Below are positions 1-8,000 of a stretch of DNA of 12,727 nucleotides, piece by piece. How positions within the stretch are numbered: the stretch's first letter is position 1; the number at the start of each line of letters is the position of its first letter. Below the pieces are notes generated by a model. That model worked only from the letters and a program-made list of their open reading frames with translations. It had not been told where the DNA came from and did not search any database. The stretch is from 66-474 sp964489055 (GTDB lineage Bacteria; Pseudomonadota; Gammaproteobacteria; Xanthomonadales; Rhodanobacteraceae). The DNA is taken from positions 1 to 12,727 of the forward strand of contig CAZAXF010000074.1 in the NCBI GenBank assembly GCA_964489055.1, in the 5' to 3' direction. A program made the position numbers and the translations under genes.

Positions 1-1337
1 GACTTCACCGGCAGGAACACCGCGAAGGCCTGGCTGACCTTGTCGTAGAGGTCCGCGGTGCGCAGTTCCTCGATGAAGATGCGGTCGGCTTCCTTGAGGA
101 TTTCCGCGTATTCGCGCTTGACCTCGCCCAGGATGCGCACGCCGAGGCCGGGTCCGGGGAACGGGTGCCGGTAGACCATTTCGCGGGGCAAACCCAGCTC
201 CACGCCGATCCGTCGCACCTCGTCCTTGAACAGCTCGCGCAGCGGTTCCAGCAGCTTCAGGTTCATCTTCTCGGGCAGGCCACCGACGTTGTGGTGGCTC
301 TTGATCACGTGCGCCTTGCCGGTCTTGCCCCCGGCGGACTCGATCACGTCCGGATAGATGGTGCCCTGGGCCAGCCACTCAACGCCCTGCAGTTTTTGCG
401 CTTCGGCATCGAAGATCTCGATGAACAGCTTGCCGATGATCTTGCGCTTGGCCTCGGGATCGGTGACGCCGCGCAGTGCCTCGAAGTAGCGATCGGCCGC
501 ATCGACGCGGATCACGCGAACGCCCATGTGGCGCGCCATGGTGTCCATGACCTGGTCACCCTCGCCCGCGCGCAACAAGCCGGTGTCGACGAACACGCAG
601 GTGAGCTGGTCGCCGATGGCCTTGTCCAGCAGCGCGGCAACAACCGCGGAATCGACGCCCCCTGACAGGCCCAGCAACACCTTGCCGCCAGCGACCGTTT
701 CGCGCACGTGGGCGACGGCGTCCTCGACGATGCGGGCCGCTGTCCACAACGTGGCGCAGCCGCACACATCGACCACGAAACGGCGGAGGATCGCGGTGCC
801 ATGCTCGGTATGGGTGACTTCGGGGTGGAACTGCAGCCCGTACCAGCGCCGTGACTCGTCGGCCATCGCCACCACCGGCACCGACCGGCTCGAAGCTGCC
901 GGCACGAAGCCGTCAGGCAACGTGGTCACCCGGTCGCCGTGCGACATCCACACGTTCTGCTCGCCCGGCAACCCGTCGAAGAGTGCGCAGGGCCGCGTCG
1001 TGATGCGCGCATGCCCGAACTCGCGCGCGTGCCCGCCCTCGACACGCCCGCCCTGCTGCAGGGCCAGCGTGTGCATGCCGTAGCAGATGCCCAGGATCGG
1101 CACGCCCAGCGCGAACACCTGCTCTGGCGCGCGCGGGGAACCGTCCGCCACCACCGATTCCGGCCCGCCGGAAAGCACGACGCCGTTGGGTTCGAACCCG
1201 GCGATCGCGTCGGCGTCATGGTCCCACGCCCAGATCTCGCAATACACCCCGATTTCGCGGATGCGCCGCGCGATCAGCTGCGTGTACTGCGAGCCGAAGT
1301 CGAGGATGAGGATCTTGTCGCTATGGATATTGGGCAC
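1..1337 (-). CDS. guaA: GMP synthase (glutamine-hydrolysing), 3' end cut by window edge
   Basis: GuaA makes GMP from XMP, ATP and glutamine in the cytoplasm, the last step of guanine nucleotide synthesis. The window holds 445 codons of a family usually about 520-525 residues, so roughly 75 C-terminal residues, part of the dimerisation domain, lie off the left edge. Seen in order: a class I glutamine amidotransferase domain with nucleophile Cys85 in GICYGMH and the His171/Glu173 pair in FHPEVTH; then the ATP-pyrophosphatase domain with the P-loop SGGVDS at about 225-230 and the motifs KAHVIKSHHNVGG and RHPFPGPGLGVRILGE. The start is GTG at 1335-1337, giving MPNIHSDKILILDFGSQ, which matches the usual family N-terminus. 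No ATG lies nearby, and the bases upstream are a C-rich heptamer array with no Shine-Dalgarno. It lies 153 bp downstream of guaB on the same strand, as in a guaBA operon. Confidence 0.97.
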   Translation of the reverse strand, partial: MPNIHSDKILILDFGSQYTQLIARRIREIGVYCEIWAWDHDADAIAGFEPNGVVLSGGPESVVADGSPRAPEQVFALGVPILGICYGMHTLALQQGGRVEGGHAREFGHARITTRPCALFDGLPGEQNVWMSHGDRVTTLPDGFVPAASSRSVPVVAMADESRRWYGLQFHPEVTHTEHGTAILRRFVVDVCGCATLWTAARIVEDAVAHVRETVAGGKVLLGLSGGVDSAVVAALLDKAIGDQLTCVFVDTGLLRAGEGDQVMDTMARHMGVRVIRVDAADRYFEALRGVTDPEAKRKIIGKLFIEIFDAEAQKLQGVEWLAQGTIYPDVIESAGGKTGKAHVIKSHHNVGGLPEKMNLKLLEPLRELFKDEVRRIGVELGLPREMVYRHPFPGPGLGVRILGEVKREYAEILKEADRIFIEELRTADLYDKVSQAFAVFLPVK

Positions 1338-1368
1338 GGGACTCGGGACTCGGGACTCGGGACTCGGG
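1337..1368. repeat. Heptanucleotide array (CGGGACT)4 + CGGG, left arm
   Basis: Four exact copies of CGGGACT (1337-1343, 1344-1350, 1351-1357, 1358-1364) are followed by CGGG. On the minus strand this reads as AGTCCCG units running directly into the guaA start codon, whose first G is the last base of the array. The five GGG tracts spaced by ACTC fit the G-quadruplex pattern on the plus strand. The array is the inverse of the one at 1455-1484. Confidence 0.95.
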
Positions 1369-1454
1369 TTCCGTATCCCCGTTGGCGGTTCGGTGCTCTG
1401 CACACTCAGGTTGGCCGAAAAGGGTTCGGTGCAACTTTGGTGCAACGGCTGTTG
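1369..1454. other. Loop segment between the two inverted heptamer arrays
   Basis: This 86-bp non-coding segment lies in the guaB-guaA spacer. It contains a 10-bp direct repeat GGTTCGGTGC (1387-1396 and 1423-1432) and an 8-bp direct repeat GGTGCAAC (1428-1435 and 1439-1446, an 11-bp step). I see no convincing promoter or open frame with a start and ribosome site. If the arrays pair, this segment is the loop. Confidence 0.6.
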
Positions 1455-1484
1455 CGAGTCCCGAGTCCCGAGTCCCGAGTCCCG
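1455..1484. repeat. Inverted heptanucleotide array CG + (AGTCCCG)4, right arm
   Basis: Four exact AGTCCCG units (1457-1463, 1464-1470, 1471-1477, 1478-1484) are preceded by CG. The array is a perfect 30-bp reverse complement of 1337-1366, with 88 bp between the arms. It begins 6 bp after the guaB stop codon. In the guaBA transcript this arm is G-rich (four GGG tracts) and the other arm is C-rich. Confidence 0.95.
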
Positions 1485-1490
1485 CTTGTG

Positions 1491-2948
1491 TCAGTCGAGC
1501 CTGTAATTCGGCGCTTCCTTGGTGATCTGCACGTTGTGCACGTGGGACTCGCGGGTACCGGCATTGGTGACGCGCACGAACTGGGGCTTCTTGCGCATTT
1601 CCTCGATGCTGCTGCAACCGCAATAGCCCATCGATGCGCGAAGGCCACCCACAAGCTGATGCACGATCGCGCGCAGCGGGCCGCGGTAGGGTACCCGGCC
1701 CTCGATGCCTTCGGGTACCAGCTTGTCGGCGGCCGCCTGTTCCTGGAAGTAGCGGTCGGACGAGCCGTTCTGCATCGCCCCGAGCGAACCCATGCCGCGG
1801 TAGCTCTTGTAGGAACGCCCCTGGAACAGCTCGATTTCACCGGGCGCTTCCTCGGTGCCCGCGAACATCGAGCCGAGCATCACGCACGAAGCGCCGGCGA
1901 CGAGGGCCTTGGCAACGTCGCCCGAATAACGCACGCCGCCATCGGCGATCAACGGAATCGAATCCTGGAGTGCGTCGGCGACCATGGCAATCGCGGTGAT
2001 CTGTGGCACGCCCACACCGGCCACGACGCGGGTGGTGCAGATCGAACCGGGACCGACGCCGACCTTGACCGCGTCCACCCCGGCGTCGCGCAGCGCCAGC
2101 GCCGCATCGGCGGTGACGATGTTGCCGGCGACCATCTGCAGGTCCGGGAAATTCTTGCGGATCCACGCCACACGGTCGATGACGCCCTGCGAGTGCCCGT
2201 GCGCGGTGTCGACCACCACCACGTCCACACCGGCTTCGGCCAGTGCAGCAACGCGCCGCTCGGTTTCGCCACCCACGCCGACCGCCGCACCGACGCGCAG
2301 GCGTTCATGCGAATCCTTGGCCGAGTGCGGGTTGTCGTGGGCCTTCTGGATGTCCTTGACGGTGATCAGGCCGCGCAGTTCAAAGGCATCGTTGACCACC
2401 AGCACCTTCTCGATCCGGTGCTTGTGCAGCAGGCCGATGATTTCGTCCTCGCCCGCACCCTCCTTCACCGTGACCAGCTTGTCCTTGCGGGTCATGATGT
2501 TCTTGACCGGATCGTCGGGCTTCTTCTCGAAGCGCAGGTCGCGGCTGGTGACGATGCCGACCAGCCGGTTGCCATCCTCCACCACCGGCACGCCGGAGAT
2601 GTCGTGCGAGCGGGTGATGTGCATTACCTCGGCGATCGAGGTGTGCGGGTTCACCGTGATCGGGTCGCGGATCACCCCGGCCTCGAATTTCTTGACCAGG
2701 CGCACTTCCGCGGTCTGGCGCTCGACCGTCATGTTCTTGTGGATGATGCCGATGCCGCCGCACTGCGCCATGGTGATGGCAAGGCGTCCTTCGGTCACGG
2801 TGTCCATGGCCGAGGACATCAGCGGGATGTTCAGGCGGATGTCCCGGGTCAGCAGCGTCGAGGTGTCGACATCGCGCGGCACGACATCGGAATGGGCGGG
2901 GACGAGATAAACGTCGTCGTAGGTCAGGGCCTCGGCGAGGATGCGCAT
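1491..2948 (-). CDS. guaB: Inosine-5'-monophosphate dehydrogenase
   Basis: GuaB oxidises IMP to XMP with NAD+, the committed and rate-limiting step to guanine nucleotides, as a cytoplasmic tetramer/octamer. The product is 485 residues, a normal full length. Seen: an N-terminal barrel segment starting MRILAEALTYDDVYLVPAHS; a pair of CBS domains at about 92-205 (DPITVNPHTSIAEVM to GLITVKDIQKA), which in this family bind purine nucleotides and regulate activity; the catalytic Cys304 in GPGSICTTR; the phosphate-binding IADGGVRYSGD; the YRGMGSLGAM segment; and the mobile flap around EGIEGRVPYRG. The start is the ATG at 2946-2948. An open frame continues upstream but is outside family homology and crosses the promoter. 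A perfect TATAAT lies 29 bp upstream of the ATG. guaA follows on the same strand after the heptamer hairpin spacer. Confidence 0.98.
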   Translation of the reverse strand: MRILAEALTYDDVYLVPAHSDVVPRDVDTSTLLTRDIRLNIPLMSSAMDTVTEGRLAITMAQCGGIGIIHKNMTVERQTAEVRLVKKFEAGVIRDPITVNPHTSIAEVMHITRSHDISGVPVVEDGNRLVGIVTSRDLRFEKKPDDPVKNIMTRKDKLVTVKEGAGEDEIIGLLHKHRIEKVLVVNDAFELRGLITVKDIQKAHDNPHSAKDSHERLRVGAAVGVGGETERRVAALAEAGVDVVVVDTAHGHSQGVIDRVAWIRKNFPDLQMVAGNIVTADAALALRDAGVDAVKVGVGPGSICTTRVVAGVGVPQITAIAMVADALQDSIPLIADGGVRYSGDVAKALVAGASCVMLGSMFAGTEEAPGEIELFQGRSYKSYRGMGSLGAMQNGSSDRYFQEQAAADKLVPEGIEGRVPYRGPLRAIVHQLVGGLRASMGYCGCSSIEEMRKKPQFVRVTNAGTRESHVHNVQITKEAPNYRLD

Positions 2949-2976
2949 TGGATGGAGTCCGTCAATGCAATACGCA

Positions 2977-2982
2977 ATTATA
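2977..2982 (-). promoter_or_regulatory. guaB (guaBA) promoter -10 element
   Basis: The minus strand reads a consensus TATAAT, placing the transcript start near 2970 and giving a leader of about 22 nt before the guaB ATG. With a 17-18 bp spacer the -35 would be TTCGGG or TTTCGG at about 3000-3006, which is weak. This is the only obvious -10 upstream of the operon. Its strength and the role of the weak -35 are inferred. Confidence 0.6.
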
Positions 2983-2984
2983 AA
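2979..2984 (+). promoter_or_regulatory. Possible -10 for the YggU-type gene, overlapping the guaB -10
   Basis: The plus strand reads TATAAA on bases that overlap the minus-strand TATAAT. A start near 2991 would give a leader of about 24 nt for the gene at 3015. I see no good -35 or extended -10, so this rests only on the symmetric AT-rich core. Confidence 0.3.
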
Positions 2985-3014
2985 GGAACTCCCTGCCGTC
3001 CCGAAACCACCGCC

Positions 3015-3245
3015 ATGCCCGTCCGGCTCCTGCGCATCAAGGTCAAGCCCAACGCCCGCGCCTCGTCGCTGGGGGAGGGCCCGGACGGGATGTGGCAGGC
3101 ACGGGTGAAAGCGCCGCCGGTGGACGGCAAGGCCAATGCCGAGCTGGCGGCGCTGGTGGCACGGCATTTCGGGGTACCCAGATCGGCGGTTTCCATCAAG
3201 TCGGGCGCCGGGGCGCGCATCAAGCGGGTGCGGATCGAAACCTGA
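3015..3245 (+). CDS. yggU: DUF167/YggU family protein
   Basis: This is a 76-residue protein of the DUF167 (YggU, COG1872) family, whose molecular role is not established; members are small soluble alpha/beta proteins. Family features are plain: the N-terminal strand LLRIKVKPNARAS, then the signature VKAPPVDGKANAELAALVA, then the C-terminal SAVSIKSGAGARIKRVRI. The start ATG at 3015 is the first one that gives the normal family length. No good Shine-Dalgarno precedes it. It is divergent from guaB, with only 66 bp between the two start codons, and lies 53 bp upstream of a dehydrogenase on the same strand, so the two could be co-transcribed. In many proteobacteria yggU sits beside yggT or yggS; neither is here. 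The family call is firm and the function unknown. Confidence 0.9.
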   Translation: MPVRLLRIKVKPNARASSLGEGPDGMWQARVKAPPVDGKANAELAALVARHFGVPRSAVSIKSGAGARIKRVRIET

Positions 3246-3266
3246 CCCACCGACAGCCGACACCAT

Positions 3267-3272
3267 TAGGAT
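3267..3272 (+). promoter_or_regulatory. Weak -10-like hexamer upstream of the dehydrogenase
   Basis: TAGGAT sits 26 bp before the ATG at 3299, with a TGAC-containing hexamer (CTGACC, 3242-3247) about 19 bp upstream. The match is poor on both elements, and the gene could instead be read from the promoter of the preceding small gene. Confidence 0.25.
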
Positions 3273-3298
3273 GGCGCCACCTTCCCGGGAGAACCGTC

Positions 3299-4075
3299 AT
3301 GGCACGCGACGAACTGGTCCTGGTCACCGGCGCATCCAGCGGCATCGGCCGCGAGCTGGCACGCTGCTTCGCGGCCGACGGCTGCAGCCTGGTCCTCACC
3401 GCGCGGCGCGAGGCGGAGCTCGAAGCGCTTGCCACCGAACTGCGCGCGCAGTCCGGCGTCGAGGTATCGGTCATTGCGGCCGACCTGGCAGCGCCCGATG
3501 GCGTGTCGTCACTGCTCGCGGCCTTGCGGCAACAGGGCCTGTCCCCGGACGTGCTGGTGAACAACGCGGGGTTCGGTGCGCGCGGGGCATTTGCGGACAT
3601 GCCTGCCGAGCGCATCGGCGCGATGCTCGCTGTCAATGTCGCGGCGCTGACGATGCTGGCCCGCGCCCTGCTGCCTGCCATCCGGGAACGAAAACGCGGT
3701 GGAATCATCAACGTGGCCTCCACCGCGGCATTCCAGCCCGGCCCGTGGATGGCCGCCTATTACGCCAGCAAGGCGTATGTGTTGTCATTGAGCGAAGCGC
3801 TGTACGTCGAATGCAAACCCGACGGCGTCACCGTAACCTGCCTGTGTCCCGGTGCCACGGCCACCGGATTTGCGGCCGAGGCCGACATGACCGGCACGTT
3901 GCTGTTCCGGCTCGGCACCATGGACGCTGCCCGCGTGGCACGCGCGGCCCACCGCGGTTTTCGGCGCGGGCGCGCGATCGTGGTGCCGGGACTGCGCAAC
4001 AAGCTCGGGATGCAGTCGCTGCGGGTTTCACCGCGTGCGCTGGTGCGTCGTCTGGTGGCGCGCCTGCAGCGCTAG
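3299..4075 (+). CDS. Short-chain dehydrogenase/reductase (classical SDR)
   Basis: This is a 258-residue NAD(P)-dependent oxidoreductase of the classical SDR superfamily, close in style to the DltE/YqjQ group (COG0300). The substrate cannot be read from the sequence. Seen: the Rossmann nucleotide loop TGASSGIG at 10-17; a basic pair Arg36-Arg37 after the second strand (LTARRE), which usually favours NADP(H); Asp62 in ADL; the NNAG motif at 88-91; Asn113 in the active-site helix; and the catalytic Ser141, Tyr154 and Lys158 in the YYASK motif, followed by the PG motif (CLCPGATAT). No signal peptide or strong membrane segment is visible. The start is set by GGGAG at 3287-3291, 7 nt before the ATG. 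It converges on folD and shares its stop bases with it. Confidence 0.93.
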   Translation: MARDELVLVTGASSGIGRELARCFAADGCSLVLTARREAELEALATELRAQSGVEVSVIAADLAAPDGVSSLLAALRQQGLSPDVLVNNAGFGARGAFADMPAERIGAMLAVNVAALTMLARALLPAIRERKRGGIINVASTAAFQPGPWMAAYYASKAYVLSLSEALYVECKPDGVTVTCLCPGATATGFAAEADMTGTLLFRLGTMDAARVARAAHRGFRRGRAIVVPGLRNKLGMQSLRVSPRALVRRLVARLQR

Positions 4076-4947
4076 CCTGCGGGCTCGCCCGCGAAACCGT
4101 CAATGGCCTGCGCCGCTTCCAGCGTGTTTTCCATCAACGTCGCCACGGTCATCGGTCCCACCCCGCCCGGCACCGGGGTGATCCAGGACGCGCGTTTGGC
4201 GGCTTCGTCGAATTCCACGTCACCGACCAGGTGGCCGTCCTGCATGCGGTTGATGCCGACATCGATCACCACCGCGCCGGGTTTGATCCATTCGCCCTTG
4301 ACGAGCCCGGGCTTGCCGACCGCGGAGATCACGATGTCGCCGCGGCGCACATATTGATCGAGGTCCCGGGTGAACTTGTGGCAGCAGGTGGTGGTGCAGC
4401 CGGCTATCAGGAGCTCGAGCACCAGCGGCCGCCCGACGTGATTGGACACTCCCACGACCACCGCATGCTGGCCGCGCACCGGGCGGTCGGTGTGTCCCAG
4501 CAGCGTGATTACGCCCTTGGGCGTGCACGGGCGCAGGCCGAAGCGGCGCAGCGCCAGGTGGCCGAGGTTGACGGCGCTGAAACCGTCCACGTCCTTGCGC
4601 GGGTCGATGTGGTCGATCAGCGCGTCGGCATTGATGTGTGGCGGCAGGGGAAGCTGCACCAGGATGCCGTGCACCGCCGGGTCGACGTTGAGGCGATCGA
4701 CCAGCGCGAACAATTCCGCTTCGCTGGTCTGCGGCGGAAGGTCGTAGTCGAACGAACGGAACCCGACCTGCGCGCAGGCCTTGCGCTTGTTGCGCACGTA
4801 CACCGCCGAGGCCGGATCGGCGCCCACCAGCACCACCGCCAGGCCCGGCGCTTCGCGGCCGGCGTCGCGCCGCGCCCGGACCCCGGCCGCGATCCGCCCC
4901 AGCACTTCGCGCGCAACCTTGCGTCCGTCCAGAATGCGAGCCGTCAT
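4072..4947 (-). CDS. folD: Bifunctional methylenetetrahydrofolate dehydrogenase/cyclohydrolase
   Basis: FolD interconverts 5,10-methylene-THF, 5,10-methenyl-THF (NADP-dependent) and 10-formyl-THF in the cytoplasm, supplying one-carbon units for purines and formyl-methionine. The product is 291 residues, a normal length. The catalytic residues fall at the E. coli positions: Tyr50 and Lys54 (YVRNKRKAC), Gln98 (ILVQLPLP) and Asp121 (KDVDGF). The NADP site shows GVSNHVGRP at 166-174, and the C-terminal signature PVPGGVGPMTVATL is at 258-271. The start ATG at 4945-4947 gives MTARILDGRKVA, as expected of the family. Its TAG stop lies on the CTAG shared with the convergent dehydrogenase. A recognisable promoter lies just upstream. 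It is transcribed in the same direction as the cyclase gene upstream but 146 bp away and with its own promoter. Confidence 0.98.
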   Translation of the reverse strand: MTARILDGRKVAREVLGRIAAGVRARRDAGREAPGLAVVLVGADPASAVYVRNKRKACAQVGFRSFDYDLPPQTSEAELFALVDRLNVDPAVHGILVQLPLPPHINADALIDHIDPRKDVDGFSAVNLGHLALRRFGLRPCTPKGVITLLGHTDRPVRGQHAVVVGVSNHVGRPLVLELLIAGCTTTCCHKFTRDLDQYVRRGDIVISAVGKPGLVKGEWIKPGAVVIDVGINRMQDGHLVGDVEFDEAAKRASWITPVPGGVGPMTVATLMENTLEAAQAIDGFAGEPAG

Positions 4948-4973
4948 CCGCCCTGACCTTCCCGAAAGCGGCC

Positions 4974-5002
4974 ATTATCCCTGCGCCCTGCCGACGGCAC
5001 AA
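4974..5002 (-). promoter_or_regulatory. folD promoter (-35 TTGTGC, 17 bp, -10 GATAAT)
   Basis: On the minus strand TTGTGC (4997-5002) is followed after 17 bp by GATAAT (4974-4979), in good agreement with sigma-70 sites. Transcription would start near 4967, leaving a leader of about 20 nt before the folD ATG. A purine-rich GGGAAGG lies in that leader, though somewhat far from the start. Confidence 0.6.
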
Positions 5003-5093
5003 CGCAGGCACACACCGCACGATCCTGCCGATACGCGCACTATGTTCGGCTTGATGATCCGCGCGATGGCGGCTGCCCGGTAGCCTGCATGGA

Positions 5094-8000
5094 TCAGTGC
5101 GCTGGATCGCCCGGGGCGTCGGATCGTGGCATGGTGTCAAGTGACACCAGCCCTTTCTTGATCAGCGTTTCCAGCGACGCGCGCAGCGCGTTCGGCTCGC
5201 TGGCCGCCGCGGCCGGAGTCGGGCGCACCCCGGCCCAGGTGTTCTTGCCCATGCGTTTGGCCTCGTACAGGGCGGCATCGGCAAGGTTGACGGCGTCCTC
5301 CCAGCCGTGCAGATCCCGAGCGCCCGACACCAGTGGGAAAGCGCAGAAGCCGATTGAGCAGGTGCACCGGACGGTCACCCCGTCGCCGGCATCGAATCGA
5401 TGGCCCGCGACCGCGGCGCGCAGTTTTTCCGCCATGACCCGTGCGCCGTCGAAGTCCATGGTCTGCGCGACGATCAAAAACTCTTCGCCACCCCAACGAA
5501 TCACGCTGTCACCGGCCCGAACCTGCCGGCTCAGCAACGCACCCATCTGCCGCAGCACCACGTCGCCGGCCTGGTGGCCCTGGTTGTCGTTGACGGCCTT
5601 GAAGTCATCCACGTCGAGCATCAGCAACAGGGTCCTCGTGCGACGCGTGTCCTTGCGGGTGTCAGGTTGCGGACGTGCGTGGCCGCTGTCGATCACCTGC
5701 ATGAAGTAGCGACGGTTCTTCAGCCCGGTCAGGGGATCGGTCATGCTGACCTTCTGCAGCTTGGCGTTGGCTTCGCGCAACGCCGCGGTCCGCGCGTCGA
5801 CCAGTTGTTGCAGCAGGGCCTGCCGTGCCCGAGCGCGGCGCATGCTCAAGGCGTAGATGGCGTACAGGCAACCCAACACCAGCAGTGCGACGAGCACACG
5901 GAACCACCACGTCTGGTAAAACAGCGGCGCCAGGGTCAGTTCCAGCGTGGCCGTGGCGGCTGTCGCGCCCGGCGCGGCGACACTGCGCACGACGAACCGG
6001 TACTGGCCGGGCGGAAGGTGGGTATACAGCGCCTCACGGCGCGTGCCGGCATCCACCCAGTGCTTGTCATAACCAGACAGCCGATACTCGAATCGGGTGG
6101 CACCGGGCTCGCGGTAGTTCAGGCTGGCGTAGGAGATGCCGATGTCGCCACCGCCGGGCGGCAAGGCAATGCGGGACGTGCCGGGCGTCACCGCGGTGAC
6201 GCCTGACCTGCGACTGACGCCTTCGATGACCACCGGAGGCGTGTCGTCGGCCGACGGGTGTCGCCGGGTGTCGAGCATCACCGCGCCCTCGACGGTGGGT
6301 ACCCAGAGATCACCGTCCGGCGTCAGCAAGGCCGACTGCGTGGTACCGCCGACCGGATGGATCTTGCGTTCGCCATCGGCGCTCTGGATGACCCTGGCGG
6401 GAACCAGCGGCGTGTCCGCGGCGGCGGCGCGTCGGACGTCCTTGATCGAGACGCGGTAGACGCCGCGCGCGTTGGTCAACCACAAGTGACCACTTGCATC
6501 AGGCACGACCGCGTACAGGCTTCCCGCCAGTGGGCGATGACCCAGCTTCACGCGGGCGCAGCGTCCGCCCCTGTATTCGAACAGCGCGCCGCTTGCGGCG
6601 GTGATCCAGACCGCGCCGTCGTTTCCCTCGGCGATGTCGGCGACCGTGTGTTCCAGGTGCCCGTCCACGCACACCTGCTGGAACCGTCCGCCCGAGCGCC
6701 GATACGCGCCCCCGGCGGTCGCGGCCCACAGGACGCCTTCGCGGGTGCGCAACGTGCTGCGCACCAGGCGTGGTTCCAATCCGTCGGAGGCACCGAGCCG
6801 GTGCAACTTGCCGGCCCGGTAGCGGAACAGGCCGTCCCCCGTCGCGATCCAGATGGTGCCGTCGCTGTCCTGCCGCAGGTTGTAGATGTTCAGGCGCGCC
6901 AGCGGCGCCAGGGCCTTCGGCAATGCCACGGCGTTCCCGGACCGCATGATCGCGAGGCCGGCCACGGTCGCAATCCACAATTGTCCATCCTGCGTACGCA
7001 GTACGCCGTGCGCGAGCGGATTGGCGAGGTCCGAAGCGCCATGCAGCAGGCGGAACCGGCCGCCATCGTAGCGATACACGCCGGTACGACCGGCCACCAG
7101 CATGGAGCCATCGTGGTCGCGGTACACACTTGTCAGCAACTGGCCTTTCAGGCCGGCGGAACGGCCGAACCACGCGACATGGTTGTTCCACAGGCGGATC
7201 ACGCCGTGGGCGCCGGTGCCGACCCAGATGTCGCCGACGCGGTCACGCGCCAGCGACCACACCCACTGGTCACGCATTCCCGGGGTGCGCGAAAAGTCCA
7301 CGATGGAGCCGGCCGCATCCATGCGCAACAGGCCGTTCCCGGTGCCGATCCAAAGGTATTTCGCCGGCCCGACCAGCAGCGCCCGGACCACCTGGTGGGC
7401 AAGTTGCGGTTGCACCGGGACGAGACCATCCCCGGCCAGCTTGTAGAGTCCGTGATTGGTGCCGACCCAGAGGTTGCCATCGAACCAGGCCAGCGACATC
7501 ACCGCGACGCCGGCTTCCGGCAGCGCGTGGAACCGGAAATGCTCCGCGCCGGAACCGGGTCCGTACACGCCGCCGTTGGCGGCAACCCACAGGTGTCCCT
7601 GAGGGTCGAGGGCCAGGTGGCTGGCGGACCGCTTGCCCCAGCCCGCCGCAGCACGAGCCCGCAGTTGTCCCCTGTCGATGCGGAACACCCCGTGCCGGGC
7701 AGCAATCCACACGCCTCCGTCGGATGCTGCCAGCGCAAAGATCGCGCCCATGTCCGGCTGTGCCGGGAGCTCCTGGAATCGCCCGTCGATGCGGACCGCC
7801 AATCCCCGGTTGGTCGCGATCCACAACCTGCCATCGCCGTCGGCCGCGAGTGCGGCAATGCGGTTGCCGGTCAGGGCCGGCGTGTTGCTGCTGTCGAATA
7901 CCTTGAACTGCACCCCGTCAAAACGGGCCAGTCCGTCCTGGGTACCCGCCCAGATGAAGCCCTGCCGGTCCTGCGCCAGCGCCGCAACGGTGACCTGCGG

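Noticed and set aside
1337..1484. CRISPR array or Rho-independent terminator at the heptamer arrays
   Set aside because: The units are contiguous 7-mers without spacers, and no T-tract follows the inverted repeat.
939..3245. Long open frame on the plus strand opposite guaA and guaB (over 700 codons)
   Set aside because: It is antisense to two unmistakable genes, has an Arg/His/Ala-rich composition typical of GC-rich shadows and matches no family. Only its last 76 codons, the DUF167 gene, are real.
5040..5093. Terminator downstream of the cyclase gene
   Set aside because: GGCT/AGCC can pair for only four bases and there is no T-tract on the minus strand.
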